DNA from: JBAZMA01 sp041649995
GTDB taxonomy: Bacteria > Omnitrophota > Gorgyraeia > Velamenicoccales > Velamenicoccaceae
Length of the DNA: 37,508 bases
Reading direction: 5' to 3'
Assembly: GCA_041649995.1 (NCBI GenBank)
Contig: JBAZMA010000015.1
Span: forward strand, 1 to 37,508
The position numbers were made by a program, and so were the translations under genes. How positions within the stretch are numbered: position 1 is the first letter of the stretch; each line of letters begins with the position of its first letter. Positions 1-7,127 of the stretch are shown here, one piece after another. The notes under the pieces are model-generated. The model made no database searches, had not been told where the DNA came from, and saw nothing but the letters and a program-made list of their open reading frames with translations.

Positions 1-140
1 GAAAGCGCCGGGCCACGAGCATGCAATGAACGGTGGGGGGGGGGAGAGAGAACCCAATAGTGGAAAGGACCATACGCAGCCAACATTTTTTTTTGATCTT
101 CGCATGCCTGGTGCGACGCCGGGTGAGGGAAAAAAAGAGA
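1..140. promoter_or_regulatory. Left-edge intergenic leader
   Basis: No gene is evident here. A run of exactly ten G lies at 35-44. A T-rich stretch near 85-95 and an A-rich stretch (131-140) lead directly into the ATG at 141, as in many other leaders of this window. It probably holds the promoter of the first gene. What lies to the left of the window cannot be seen. Confidence 0.4.
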
Positions 141-1373
141 ATGCTACAAACACTGCTTCAGAAGATGGACGCACTCGCGGAAGAGACCGGTCCGGCGCCG
201 CCACCCCCCGCCCAAAAACGCCAGCACATGCTGGAATGCGAAGACGCCGCGCCCTGTACCATCGAATGCATCACCGCCGTGGCGCCGGATGGCTATGGCG
301 ACAACATCGTCCGGCTGGACGCGGACAGGTATGTGTGCCAGCGCCACACGTTCGTGCACACGTGCACGGCGAACACCAAACGGCACCCGGTCGAGATCGG
401 CACGACGGATGGAACGGTCGTGTGCGGATTCTCTGGCATGGAGGTCGCGTGCTGCTGCTCGGCGCAGGACTGGAGCGAGAGCCGATTCTCGGCGCATCGC
501 CGCGACGACACGTGCATGGGGACGCGCGGCGCGGTGTTCGACGCGTCGACGCGCGCCATCGGCACGGCGGACGGCCCGTCGTTCCGCGGGTCGTCGGGGG
601 ACCCGTCCCGCGAGATACTGTACGTCGACGGGACCGAGTGCCGCAGCGTGCAGAAGGGCAAGACCAGACCCCGCACGATTGCCCCGAGCACGCCCACGGT
701 CCGCACGGGATCGCTCGTGCGCGGGCTGATGGACACGCTGTTCAACACGCAGGTGCGCGAGGAGATCGCGGCGGACCACCGCATGAAGGCGATCGCGGAC
801 TTTGAGGACCGCGACGGGCAGTACGTCACCGCGGTCTGGACGCGTGGGTGCCTTCCGCTGCGGCCGTATCGCGATGCGCTCGCGATGCTCATCGCGCAGA
901 AGCACCGGCGCACCGTGCCGCACGTCCACGCGACCGACCACAGTCGCTGGTGCCGCGGCGTGGTCTACATGTGGTCGGCGCTCGCGGACAGGCACGATGT
1001 GGTCGCCGACGCCAACTTTGTGCTCGGGTGTCTGTACGAACTCGCGGCGGGGATTCGGCACCACCGCTCCGCGACGGTGCTGTGGCCGGGCGACGACAGA
1101 TTGTCCGACGCGCTCCCGCCCACGTGCGATCTCGACATGTTCCGCTTCCGGTTCAATCCCATCCGCCCGCGCAACTGCAGCGAGGGCGTGAAGATGGTCC
1201 GCGGCCAGCTGAGCAAGCGCGTCGTTTCCGCGGACGACTGCAGACGGTTCGCGACGGCGATCGCAGAGGCGATGGCACCGATACAGGCGATCCGCGCATC
1301 CTCCGCGATCGCGTCGGTGGCGCTACAGCTCGAGGATCTGGATGAAACGTCGGGGTTGTTTAATGTGTGCTGA
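141..1373 (+). CDS. Unknown protein with a Cys/His cluster, 410 aa
   Basis: I do not recognise this protein. The ATG at 141 is chosen because an A-rich tract precedes it directly; the frame stays open further upstream but with unlikely residues, and a second ATG lies at 165. After a proline-rich N-terminus there is a cluster that could bind zinc: C66-x2-H69-x3-H73-x-C75, then C95 in a CGFSG motif and three adjacent cysteines at 104-106. The C-terminal two thirds look globular and mostly helical, with no signal peptide or membrane segment. The Cys/His cluster followed by a Cys-x-x-Ser-Gly motif recalls viral transcription-factor-like zinc folds, but I cannot place it in a family. It is followed after 35 bp by a small gene on the same strand. 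Confidence 0.75.
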   Translation: MLQTLLQKMDALAEETGPAPPPPAQKRQHMLECEDAAPCTIECITAVAPDGYGDNIVRLDADRYVCQRHTFVHTCTANTKRHPVEIGTTDGTVVCGFSGMEVACCCSAQDWSESRFSAHRRDDTCMGTRGAVFDASTRAIGTADGPSFRGSSGDPSREILYVDGTECRSVQKGKTRPRTIAPSTPTVRTGSLVRGLMDTLFNTQVREEIAADHRMKAIADFEDRDGQYVTAVWTRGCLPLRPYRDALAMLIAQKHRRTVPHVHATDHSRWCRGVVYMWSALADRHDVVADANFVLGCLYELAAGIRHHRSATVLWPGDDRLSDALPPTCDLDMFRFRFNPIRPRNCSEGVKMVRGQLSKRVVSADDCRRFATAIAEAMAPIQAIRASSAIASVALQLEDLDETSGLFNVC

Positions 1374-1408
1374 GCGTGCGAGACGAACCGGGAAAAAATA
1401 GGAAGAAG

Positions 1409-1576
1409 ATGTCGCAGACCGATGTCGGGTTTATCGTGCCGGACGCCGCGACGCGGCAAGTCGTTCCGTTCGACTGCGGAGTATTCGCTCCCGAGCTGGT
1501 GGCCAGACCTGACGACATGCATGCGATACTGACCATCACAAATGAAGAACTCCAACGCGCAATCACGTCTAGTTGA
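1409..1576 (+). CDS. Small unknown protein, 55 aa
   Basis: A short frame starts at the ATG at 1409, behind an A-rich leader of the kind seen before other genes here (GGAAAAAATAGGAAGAAG). The product (MSQTDVGFIVP...) is soluble, slightly acidic and has one cysteine and no recognised domain. Its last 8 bp overlap the 3' end of the convergent Vps4-like gene. The leader and the otherwise empty gap support it, but at this length a chance frame cannot be excluded. Confidence 0.5.
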   Translation: MSQTDVGFIVPDAATRQVVPFDCGVFAPELVARPDDMHAILTITNEELQRAITSS

Positions 1577-2735
1577 TGTGTTTCTTTCCATACTCTTCAA
1601 ACCTTCGTATTGTTTCAGCGGACACGGACGGCGTGATCGTGGCGCGGCTCGCGACGAGATCCGCGAACGTCACGCGGGGGGCGGCGAGTTTTCCCTGCGG
1701 CACCTCCGACGCGAGCATCGCGCGCGCGCCGGGTTCGCCCTCCTTGGCCGGCACGTAGGTGCCGTCGGGCATCTGGCGGAAGAACCGCGCCCTGGTGGAG
1801 TACATGGTGGCGCCCCGCACGACCCCCGCGATGTCGGAACCGCTGAACCGCTCCGTCTGACGCGCGATCTCGACGTAGTCCTTGTCGGTCAGCGTGTTCT
1901 GCACGCCCGCGAGCAGCGAACGGAACATCGCGGCGCGCTCGGCGGCCGCGGGCAGCCCCACGTAGATGTGCCGCTCGAGCCTACGGCGGAATGCCTCGTC
2001 CACGTCCCATGGCACGTTCGTCGCGGCGATCACGAACACGCCGCCCGGATCGTTCAGCTGCTCCAGCAGTTCGGTCAGCACACGCCGGTCCGCGTTGCTC
2101 CCGCCGCCACCGTCCGACCGGTTCCGGGAAAACGCGTCCACTTCGTCGATGAACACGATGCTAGGGGCGGCTGACCGCGCCTTCTCGAACACTGCTCGTA
2201 TGTTCTTCTCCGATTCGCCGATGTACTTGTCGAGCACGAGGGACGGTTTGATCTCAAAGAACCCGCGCGTGCCAGCGGCGGCACGGGCCAGCATGGTCTT
2301 CCCTGTCCCGGGCGGCCCGTACAGCAGCACTCCCCCCCACTGCCTCCGCCCGGTGCCCTCTGCGAATAGCTGCGGTTGTGTGAGCGGCAGCACGACGGCC
2401 TCCATGAGCATCTGCTTGGCTTCCTCGTTTCCGACCACATCCGTCCAACGCACTCCCGGTCGCGTGGCGGTGGACTGTGCAGTTGGCGGCGGCGCCCGGT
2501 CTCTCGCCGCGGTCCGCGAGAGCTCCTCGGCGATCGGCGTGTATTTTTGCGCGAGGGCGACCATCTCCTCGTACAGCCGGTACTCGAGGCGTTTGTCCAC
2601 CAACTTGCGGGCCGAAACCAGCGTGACCAGCGCCTTTCGGTACGTTTCGAACGCGTTCGCGGTGTCGCCGCGTAATCTCTGCCGATCGCCCTCGGCAAAT
2701 AGATCCTTGGCCGTCCGATACATGCTAATTTCCAT
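1569..2735 (-). CDS. Vps4-like AAA ATPase with N-terminal MIT domain
   Basis: This 388-residue protein has the layout of Vps4, the ATPase that disassembles ESCRT-III filaments during membrane scission. Residues 6-75 form three predicted helices like a MIT (ESCRT-III tail-binding) domain. The AAA core has Walker A GPPGTGKT (140-147), a pore loop with Lys170-Tyr171 in DKYIGESEK, Walker B IVFIDEVD with Glu198, and the ATNVPWDVDEAFRRRLER stretch with its arginine fingers (251-252), which is very close to Vps4 'ATNIPW..D.A.RRRFE'. The C-terminus (TPSVSAETIRRFEEYGKKH) corresponds to the Vps4 C-terminal helix. The ATG at 2735 puts the MIT domain at the very N-terminus. The frame continues to a GTG at 2831, but those residues look like untranslated leader. 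Katanin or spastin relatives are the main alternative, but the WD-for-WQ SRH motif and length favour Vps4. Confidence 0.9.
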   Translation of the reverse strand: MEISMYRTAKDLFAEGDRQRLRGDTANAFETYRKALVTLVSARKLVDKRLEYRLYEEMVALAQKYTPIAEELSRTAARDRAPPPTAQSTATRPGVRWTDVVGNEEAKQMLMEAVVLPLTQPQLFAEGTGRRQWGGVLLYGPPGTGKTMLARAAAGTRGFFEIKPSLVLDKYIGESEKNIRAVFEKARSAAPSIVFIDEVDAFSRNRSDGGGGSNADRRVLTELLEQLNDPGGVFVIAATNVPWDVDEAFRRRLERHIYVGLPAAAERAAMFRSLLAGVQNTLTDKDYVEIARQTERFSGSDIAGVVRGATMYSTRARFFRQMPDGTYVPAKEGEPGARAMLASEVPQGKLAAPRVTFADLVASRATITPSVSAETIRRFEEYGKKHIN

Positions 2736-2855
2736 ATCCGCGTCGTTTGTAGCCAAAGATGGGGTGATAGAATTTTGTTCGTATCGTTCTCGCCTCGGCG
2801 ACCCACGTGTGCGCGTTGGTGGAGTTTTCACAAAAGTGTGCTTTTTTTGGCGGAA

Positions 2856-2865
2856 GGGGGGGGGG
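2856..2865. repeat. G10 homopolymer (C10 in the sense of the adjacent transcript)
   Basis: A run of ten G lies directly past the stop codon of the tail-anchored gene at 2866-3120, so its transcript would read C10. Runs of exactly the same length occur at 35-44, 19899-19908 and 36258-36267. Confidence 0.7.
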
Positions 2866-3120
2866 TCACAACCACACGGCGATGATGACGACCATGATCG
2901 CCAGCAGGAATACCGCGACGATCAGCGCCTTCTCATCGTCATCCAGCTCGCGGAAGCGTCCGCGGACGTCGAGCACGATCCGTTGACACGCCTTGCGCAC
3001 ACTCTCCACGCCGGACGTGCGTCGGTTGGATCCGCGCATCCCGGCAACGGCGAACACCGGCGTCGGTCCGGCGGCGGCGGCCATGATCTTCGCGTCATCC
3101 CAGCTTATGGCATCGGTCAT
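2866..3120 (-). CDS. Small tail-anchored membrane protein, 84 aa
   Basis: The 84-residue product has a soluble N-terminal part with Ala/Gly- and Arg-rich stretches. A charged helix (RFRELDDDEK, 55-64) precedes a single hydrophobic segment, residues 65-84, which ends the protein (LIVAVFLLAIMVVIIAVWL). This is the layout of a tail-anchored protein inserted post-translationally in ER, nuclear or viral membranes. The start at 3120 is chosen because it is preceded on the minus strand by GATATTTTTTTTCCCG, like other leaders here. The reading frame remains open far upstream only because of GC-rich antisense sequence. It shares a divergent promoter region with the Fcp1-like gene. It is short, as membrane components of giant-virus particles often are, but no family is recognised. 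Confidence 0.75.
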   Translation of the reverse strand: MTDAISWDDAKIMAAAAGPTPVFAVAGMRGSNRRTSGVESVRKACQRIVLDVRGRFRELDDDEKALIVAVFLLAIMVVIIAVWL

Positions 3121-3201
3121 CGGGAAAAAAAATATCGAGTGTGCGTGTGTGTTTTTCCGAATTGGCCGGAAAAGATATTTTACAAAACGAGTCGGCGACG
3201 A
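3121..3201. promoter_or_regulatory. Divergent promoter region
   Basis: This 81-bp A/T-rich island lies between two divergent ATGs. It contains CGAATTGGCC at about 3159-3168, flanked by AAAGATATTTTAC to the right and, read on the minus strand, CGATATTTTTTTT next to the other start. The AATTG core and the GATATTTT box both recur before other genes in the window. Confidence 0.55.
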
Positions 3202-4131
3202 ATGGCTGCGATGCGTACGCTTCACGAGGCGGTCGGACGACTGCATCTGGCGCGCAAATTGACGTTGGTGCTCGACCTCGACGAGACGTTGACCAGTTCG
3301 CCGCGGGGCGACGGTGGGGAGACCCTGATCGAACCGCGCCCGTACGTGCATAGATTCCTGGAGGAGACGTCGCGTACATATGAATTGTGCCTGTACACAC
3401 ACGCCACCGCCGAGCACGCCCGCCGGGCACTCGCGATACTCGATCCGTTGCGCAGCATATTCGGCGGTCGGGTGCACACGCGCGGCGACTCGTCGCTCGA
3501 CGTGCCCCAGAAGCACCTGTTGCCGGAGATGGGCGGATCGCGCATGGCCGTGGCCGTGGATGACCGTCACGACGTGTGGAAATGGTACGCGGCGAACCTC
3601 ATACAGATCGAACCGTTCAACGCGTTCCCGCTGCCGACGCAGTGCGCGGTCATCGACTGGCGCGAGGATCGTGCGCTGCTGTCGGTCGCCGCGAATCTCG
3701 CCGTGATCCACGCCGAATTCTACCGACGGGTCGACATGGGCGGGTGGCCGATCATGCGGGACGTGATCCGCGATCTCCGCGGGGGCGTGCTGTCTGGAGC
3801 GGTGCTCGCGTTCAGCTGCGTGGTCCCGCCCGAGGAGTCGCTGGTGGACAGCTACCACTGGCGCGTCGCAACCGCGCTCGGTGCGGTGTGCGTGCGGGAA
3901 GTCACCGCAGTCGTCACACACCTCGTCGCGCGGATCGACGGCGTGCACCGGGTCACACTCGCGAAGGAGCTCGGCACGGTCAACGTCGTCAGTCTGGAGT
4001 GGCTGGACGCTGCCATCGGGACGTGGACGCGTCCTGACGAGACGCTGTTCGCCGTGCCGACGCTGCGCGACGACGATTGGTCGTTGGTGAGGATGATCAC
4101 TGCGGATGCCTTGGGAACGGGGTTTATCTGA
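3202..4131 (+). CDS. Fcp1-like RNA polymerase II CTD phosphatase with BRCT domain
   Basis: The 309-residue protein combines an FCP homology domain and a BRCT domain, the pairing that defines Fcp1, which removes phosphates from the heptad tail of RNA polymerase II. The HAD-type catalytic motif is LVLDLDETLT (D25 nucleophile, D27), with THA at 66-68 as motif II, K104 as the likely motif III lysine and DDRHDVW (120-126) as the acidic motif, very like Fcp1 'DDR.DVW'. Residues about 190-285 look like a BRCT domain with the conserved Trp267 in VSLEWLDAAI. There is no long N- or C-terminal region as in yeast Fcp1, so it is a compact version. The start is ATG 3202, with a second in-frame ATG at 3211. 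It is divergent from the small tail-anchored gene. Confidence 0.9.
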   Translation: MAAMRTLHEAVGRLHLARKLTLVLDLDETLTSSPRGDGGETLIEPRPYVHRFLEETSRTYELCLYTHATAEHARRALAILDPLRSIFGGRVHTRGDSSLDVPQKHLLPEMGGSRMAVAVDDRHDVWKWYAANLIQIEPFNAFPLPTQCAVIDWREDRALLSVAANLAVIHAEFYRRVDMGGWPIMRDVIRDLRGGVLSGAVLAFSCVVPPEESLVDSYHWRVATALGAVCVREVTAVVTHLVARIDGVHRVTLAKELGTVNVVSLEWLDAAIGTWTRPDETLFAVPTLRDDDWSLVRMITADALGTGFI

Positions 4132-4270
4132 GACACCGCCTTTCCCCCTTTTTTTGTCCCCACACACACTCTCTCTCCCGCGCATGGTTCGAGTTTCGGA
4201 ACGGACCACTCTCGTCGACGCCGGCGGAGGAGTGCGCGTGCGCGAGTTAAAAAAGGCACACGGAACACGA

Positions 4271-5986
4271 ATGTCGGAAAAAATGTTCGGCGACGACGGC
4301 GAGTCGGCGCTTCCCGGCGCGGCGATGCCGCGGATGCGGCCACCGGGGATATTCGAACGCGTCAACGGATGGGTCACGCGCGTAGTGCGGGCGTGGAATG
4401 AGATTGACCCCGGCAAGCTCGAGGACGACGAGGACGACGATGGGAGATCCGTCCATTGCGTGTACGGGATCACGGCGCTGGCCGCGGGCACGTTGACCCC
4501 GCTGCCCGTGCCGACAGCTCCGCCCTCCACTTCTGTGGACAGCGACGACGACGATGAGAGCGGTAACAGCGACGATGACGATGACGACGATGACCGACCG
4601 CGGCACCGCGCGGATCGGCACGGCCACCAACGACGCCCGGAGCACGTCTCGGATCGCGTTCCCGCGAGCGAGTGGCTGGTGCACGTGTTGGGGATGCCAG
4701 AGGCGGAGTTCCGGCGGCTGCGCGACGACGACCTCTCGGCGGCGATACACGCGGCCACCGCGGGCGGAGATCCGGGGACCGACGTGTCCACGGGCTCGAC
4801 GGGCCTCGTGGTGGTGAACAGGCGGACGAGCGAAGAGTTCTGCGCGGGCCGCGTGATGACGGCGCCGCTGAGCACGTTCACGTCGCTGCTCACTCCACCG
4901 TCCAGCGGCATGTTCGCGCGGCTGCAGGTGATCGTGCCCTCCCACGGCAGCGACGGGCTGTCGACTGCCGCATTGTTGGCAAATCCGCCATGGCCGGACG
5001 CGCTATTCCAGGTGGAGACGGGTTTCAACGCGCTGCCGGTCGAGTGGGCGGATACCGCGGGCATGGCGACGAGCTCCGTCGCGTTTCCGCTCGACGCGGG
5101 CCGGGTCGACGGCCAGCCGCTGACGCAGTTGCTCCCCCGGTCGCGGACCGGAAAGGCCCTCATACCGCCGCACGTCGCGACGGCGGCGGCGACCGTCGTC
5201 CGCGCATACGCCGCGCACTACTCGGCGATCACGCCGACGGCGCCGCCCTCCGCGTGGCGGCAGAGCGGGAAGAACCAGATCTGCATGCTGGCGAGCGACG
5301 TGTTCCAGCATCACCTGCAAGTGGTGGATGGGGCGGTGCTCGTCAAACCCGGCGACACGGGGTTTCCGCGGTCGGCCGCCGAGCGCGACAACCTTGCGCA
5401 GCTGTACCAGGCGGTGTGGCAGCAGGGATGCCAGGTGACGTTCTCCGGCATCGCCGGCCAGGGCGGGTCGCTCGAGCTCGCGCCGTCCGGACGGTTCGTC
5501 GATCTCGTGTTCGGGGCAGCCGTGGGCGAGGCGTACAACAGACGCGACCTCGACGCGCGGCCGGCCGACGACCTCGTGGCGTTCTTCCTCGAGGTCGCGT
5601 ATGCCGCCGCATACGCGGTGGCGATGCACCTCAGGCACGAGACGCTCGTGCTGACGCTCCTTGGGTCCTCGCCGGCGCAGGCCCTGTACGCGATCCAACA
5701 CGCCCACATGAAGTACACGTCGAGTTGCGTGTGCAGCATTCGGCGGGTGGTCATCTCGTTCGACTCGCAACGGCCGGCGCCGGCCGAGCTGGATAGCTGG
5801 CTTTCGGCGATGGCGAGCCAGGGAATCGGATTCTCAAAGTGCGAGGCATCCGACACCGCCACCATCACCCCGGTGTTCGAGGTCGGGCCGCATCTCGCGC
5901 CGCTCGGCGATGCGGGATGCATAGTGGGCGACTCGTCGTCGTCGTCATCGTCGGCGCAGACATCCATCCGCGGATCGACGGTGTGA
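4271..5986 (+). CDS. Acidic unknown protein with Asp- and Ser-rich tracts, 571 aa
   Basis: No family is recognised. Residues about 50-57 and 90-110 are strongly acidic (runs of Asp with Ser, encoded by GAC/GAT repeats around 4540-4600). They are followed by a short His/Arg-rich stretch, and a run of Ser (TCG repeats near 5935-5955) lies close to the C-terminus. The globular middle (about 125-545) contains an Ala-rich helix (FFLEVAYAAAYAVAMHL) and a LTLLGSSPAQALYAI segment. No signal peptide is visible. The ATG at 4271 follows TTAAAAAAGGCACACGG. An in-frame ATG at 4184 would add 29 residues and cannot be excluded. It converges on the protease gene, with 60 bp of A- and T-rich DNA between them. 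Confidence 0.75.
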   Translation: MSEKMFGDDGESALPGAAMPRMRPPGIFERVNGWVTRVVRAWNEIDPGKLEDDEDDDGRSVHCVYGITALAAGTLTPLPVPTAPPSTSVDSDDDDESGNSDDDDDDDDRPRHRADRHGHQRRPEHVSDRVPASEWLVHVLGMPEAEFRRLRDDDLSAAIHAATAGGDPGTDVSTGSTGLVVVNRRTSEEFCAGRVMTAPLSTFTSLLTPPSSGMFARLQVIVPSHGSDGLSTAALLANPPWPDALFQVETGFNALPVEWADTAGMATSSVAFPLDAGRVDGQPLTQLLPRSRTGKALIPPHVATAAATVVRAYAAHYSAITPTAPPSAWRQSGKNQICMLASDVFQHHLQVVDGAVLVKPGDTGFPRSAAERDNLAQLYQAVWQQGCQVTFSGIAGQGGSLELAPSGRFVDLVFGAAVGEAYNRRDLDARPADDLVAFFLEVAYAAAYAVAMHLRHETLVLTLLGSSPAQALYAIQHAHMKYTSSCVCSIRRVVISFDSQRPAPAELDSWLSAMASQGIGFSKCEASDTATITPVFEVGPHLAPLGDAGCIVGDSSSSSSSAQTSIRGSTV

Positions 5987-6046
5987 CACTCGACCACAAA
6001 AAAAGGAGGAAAAAAGATGTACCTTCCCTTTTTCACCCCCTCCCCA

Positions 6047-7039
6047 TCAGTGTGTGAGCGCGACCGAGTACGACGCGACGCCGCACATGTTGCCAGCGTT
6101 GCGCGCGATCTGCACAAAACCGGACAGCCCCCAGTCCGTGCCCCAGCTGTTCCTGGCGATCCAGTAGTCGCGGGTGTAGCCGACGAGCAGGATGGCATGG
6201 TTGAGCCTACGATTCCCGCAGCGGGAATCGTATATCACGCCGCTGCGGAAGTTGCGGAACACCGCGGACGACGCGTCGATCGCGATCGACACCGGTCCGC
6301 GCTCCGCGAGCGCGCGCGCGAGCGCGTTCTCGTCGCCGCGGGGGAGCGTGGCAAAGCCCACAAACTTGGCCGCGACGGCGGTCCGATTGTACGCGCACAA
6401 ACCCTTGACGGCGGTGTACCGGTAGTCCTCGTCGCGCATGAGCCCGGCGCGCACCGCGTACGCCGCGGCGGCCACCGTGTCGCCGCCGTCGCAGCCGCAT
6501 CCGCTCGTGCAATCGACGAGCTGCTGCATCGACAGCGGCGCGATGACCGGGTCCGCGTCGTCCGGACGCTGGCCAAAGTACGCGTTCACGCTCTCGCACA
6601 TGCCGCCGACCGAGAATGCCCAGCAGCTGCCGCAGTTCGCCTGGTCGAGCGCGGGTCCGACCGCCCCGAGCCGGCGATAGTCGACGCTCGGCGGGATCTC
6701 GGTGACCGTCCGCGATCGCGGCATGGCCTGGATGCCGGCGCGCCGAAACTCGTCGGCGTCGTATGAGACGCGCAACCCGAGCACCTGCCGCTCAAACTCG
6801 TCCGCCGTGAGGTCAGAGTACGCGTTCGGCGCGAACTTGGCCGTGTTGGTCGGCTCGTCGTTCATGCGCTTGATCTCCGCGATGTTTGCGTGGAACACGT
6901 CCCGTCGGCGCGCGTCGTCCGACCGCGTCTTGTACTCCTTCCGGTACTTGAGCTTCCAGGCGCCCCAGTCGTCGGCCTCGTCGATGGCTTGCGCCACGAC
7001 CGCCAGCGCGATGATGCACCACAAAACACGATTTAACAT
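6047..7039 (-). CDS. Papain-family (C1A) cysteine protease, secreted proenzyme
   Basis: The 330-residue protein is a complete cathepsin L/papain-type proenzyme. A signal peptide (LWCIIALAVVAQA, residues 6-18) is followed by an I29-type inhibitory propeptide (about 25-85, with the conserved NAYSDLTADEF). The mature domain begins near residue 116 (PPSVDYR). The catalytic set is complete: oxyanion Q133, nucleophile C139 in CGSCWAF, H281 in NHAILLVGY and N297 in ARNSWG. Cysteines for the usual disulfides are present (SGCGCDGG). The ATG at 7039 is fixed by the signal peptide. It lies in a minus-strand block with two other secretory-pathway proteins, which suggests a role at the cell surface, in vesicles or in the virion membrane. 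It could have been acquired from a protist host. Confidence 0.95.
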   Translation of the reverse strand: MLNRVLWCIIALAVVAQAIDEADDWGAWKLKYRKEYKTRSDDARRRDVFHANIAEIKRMNDEPTNTAKFAPNAYSDLTADEFERQVLGLRVSYDADEFRRAGIQAMPRSRTVTEIPPSVDYRRLGAVGPALDQANCGSCWAFSVGGMCESVNAYFGQRPDDADPVIAPLSMQQLVDCTSGCGCDGGDTVAAAAYAVRAGLMRDEDYRYTAVKGLCAYNRTAVAAKFVGFATLPRGDENALARALAERGPVSIAIDASSAVFRNFRSGVIYDSRCGNRRLNHAILLVGYTRDYWIARNSWGTDWGLSGFVQIARNAGNMCGVASYSVALTH

Positions 7040-7127
7040 GTTGAAATGTATTGAGGGGGGTCTTTCGAGGTGTGCTTCCGGTGGAGATGCATGTGTGCGA
7101 TTGTTTGGTTTTTTTCGGTGGGGTGCG

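Noticed and set aside
1966..3201. Open frame upstream of the Fcp1 domain that would make a 721-residue protein
   Set aside because: The added part is antisense to the Vps4-like gene and the tail-anchored gene and shows no domain. The Fcp1 domain begins right at the ATG at 3202.
4541..4600. GAC/GAT microsatellite as a non-coding repeat
   Set aside because: It lies in frame within the 571-residue gene and encodes an acidic tract, so it is better described as part of that protein.
2866..5163. A 765-codon open frame on the minus strand across the Fcp1 and acidic-protein genes
   Set aside because: Only its last 84 codons look like a protein. The rest is antisense to two better-supported genes, with low-complexity Arg, Ser and His content typical of GC-rich antisense frames.
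5987..6046. Possible terminator hairpin in the convergent gap (GGAAAAAAG ... CTTTTTC)
   Set aside because: The pairing is mostly A-T with a weak stem and may only reflect A- and T-rich tails of two convergent genes.
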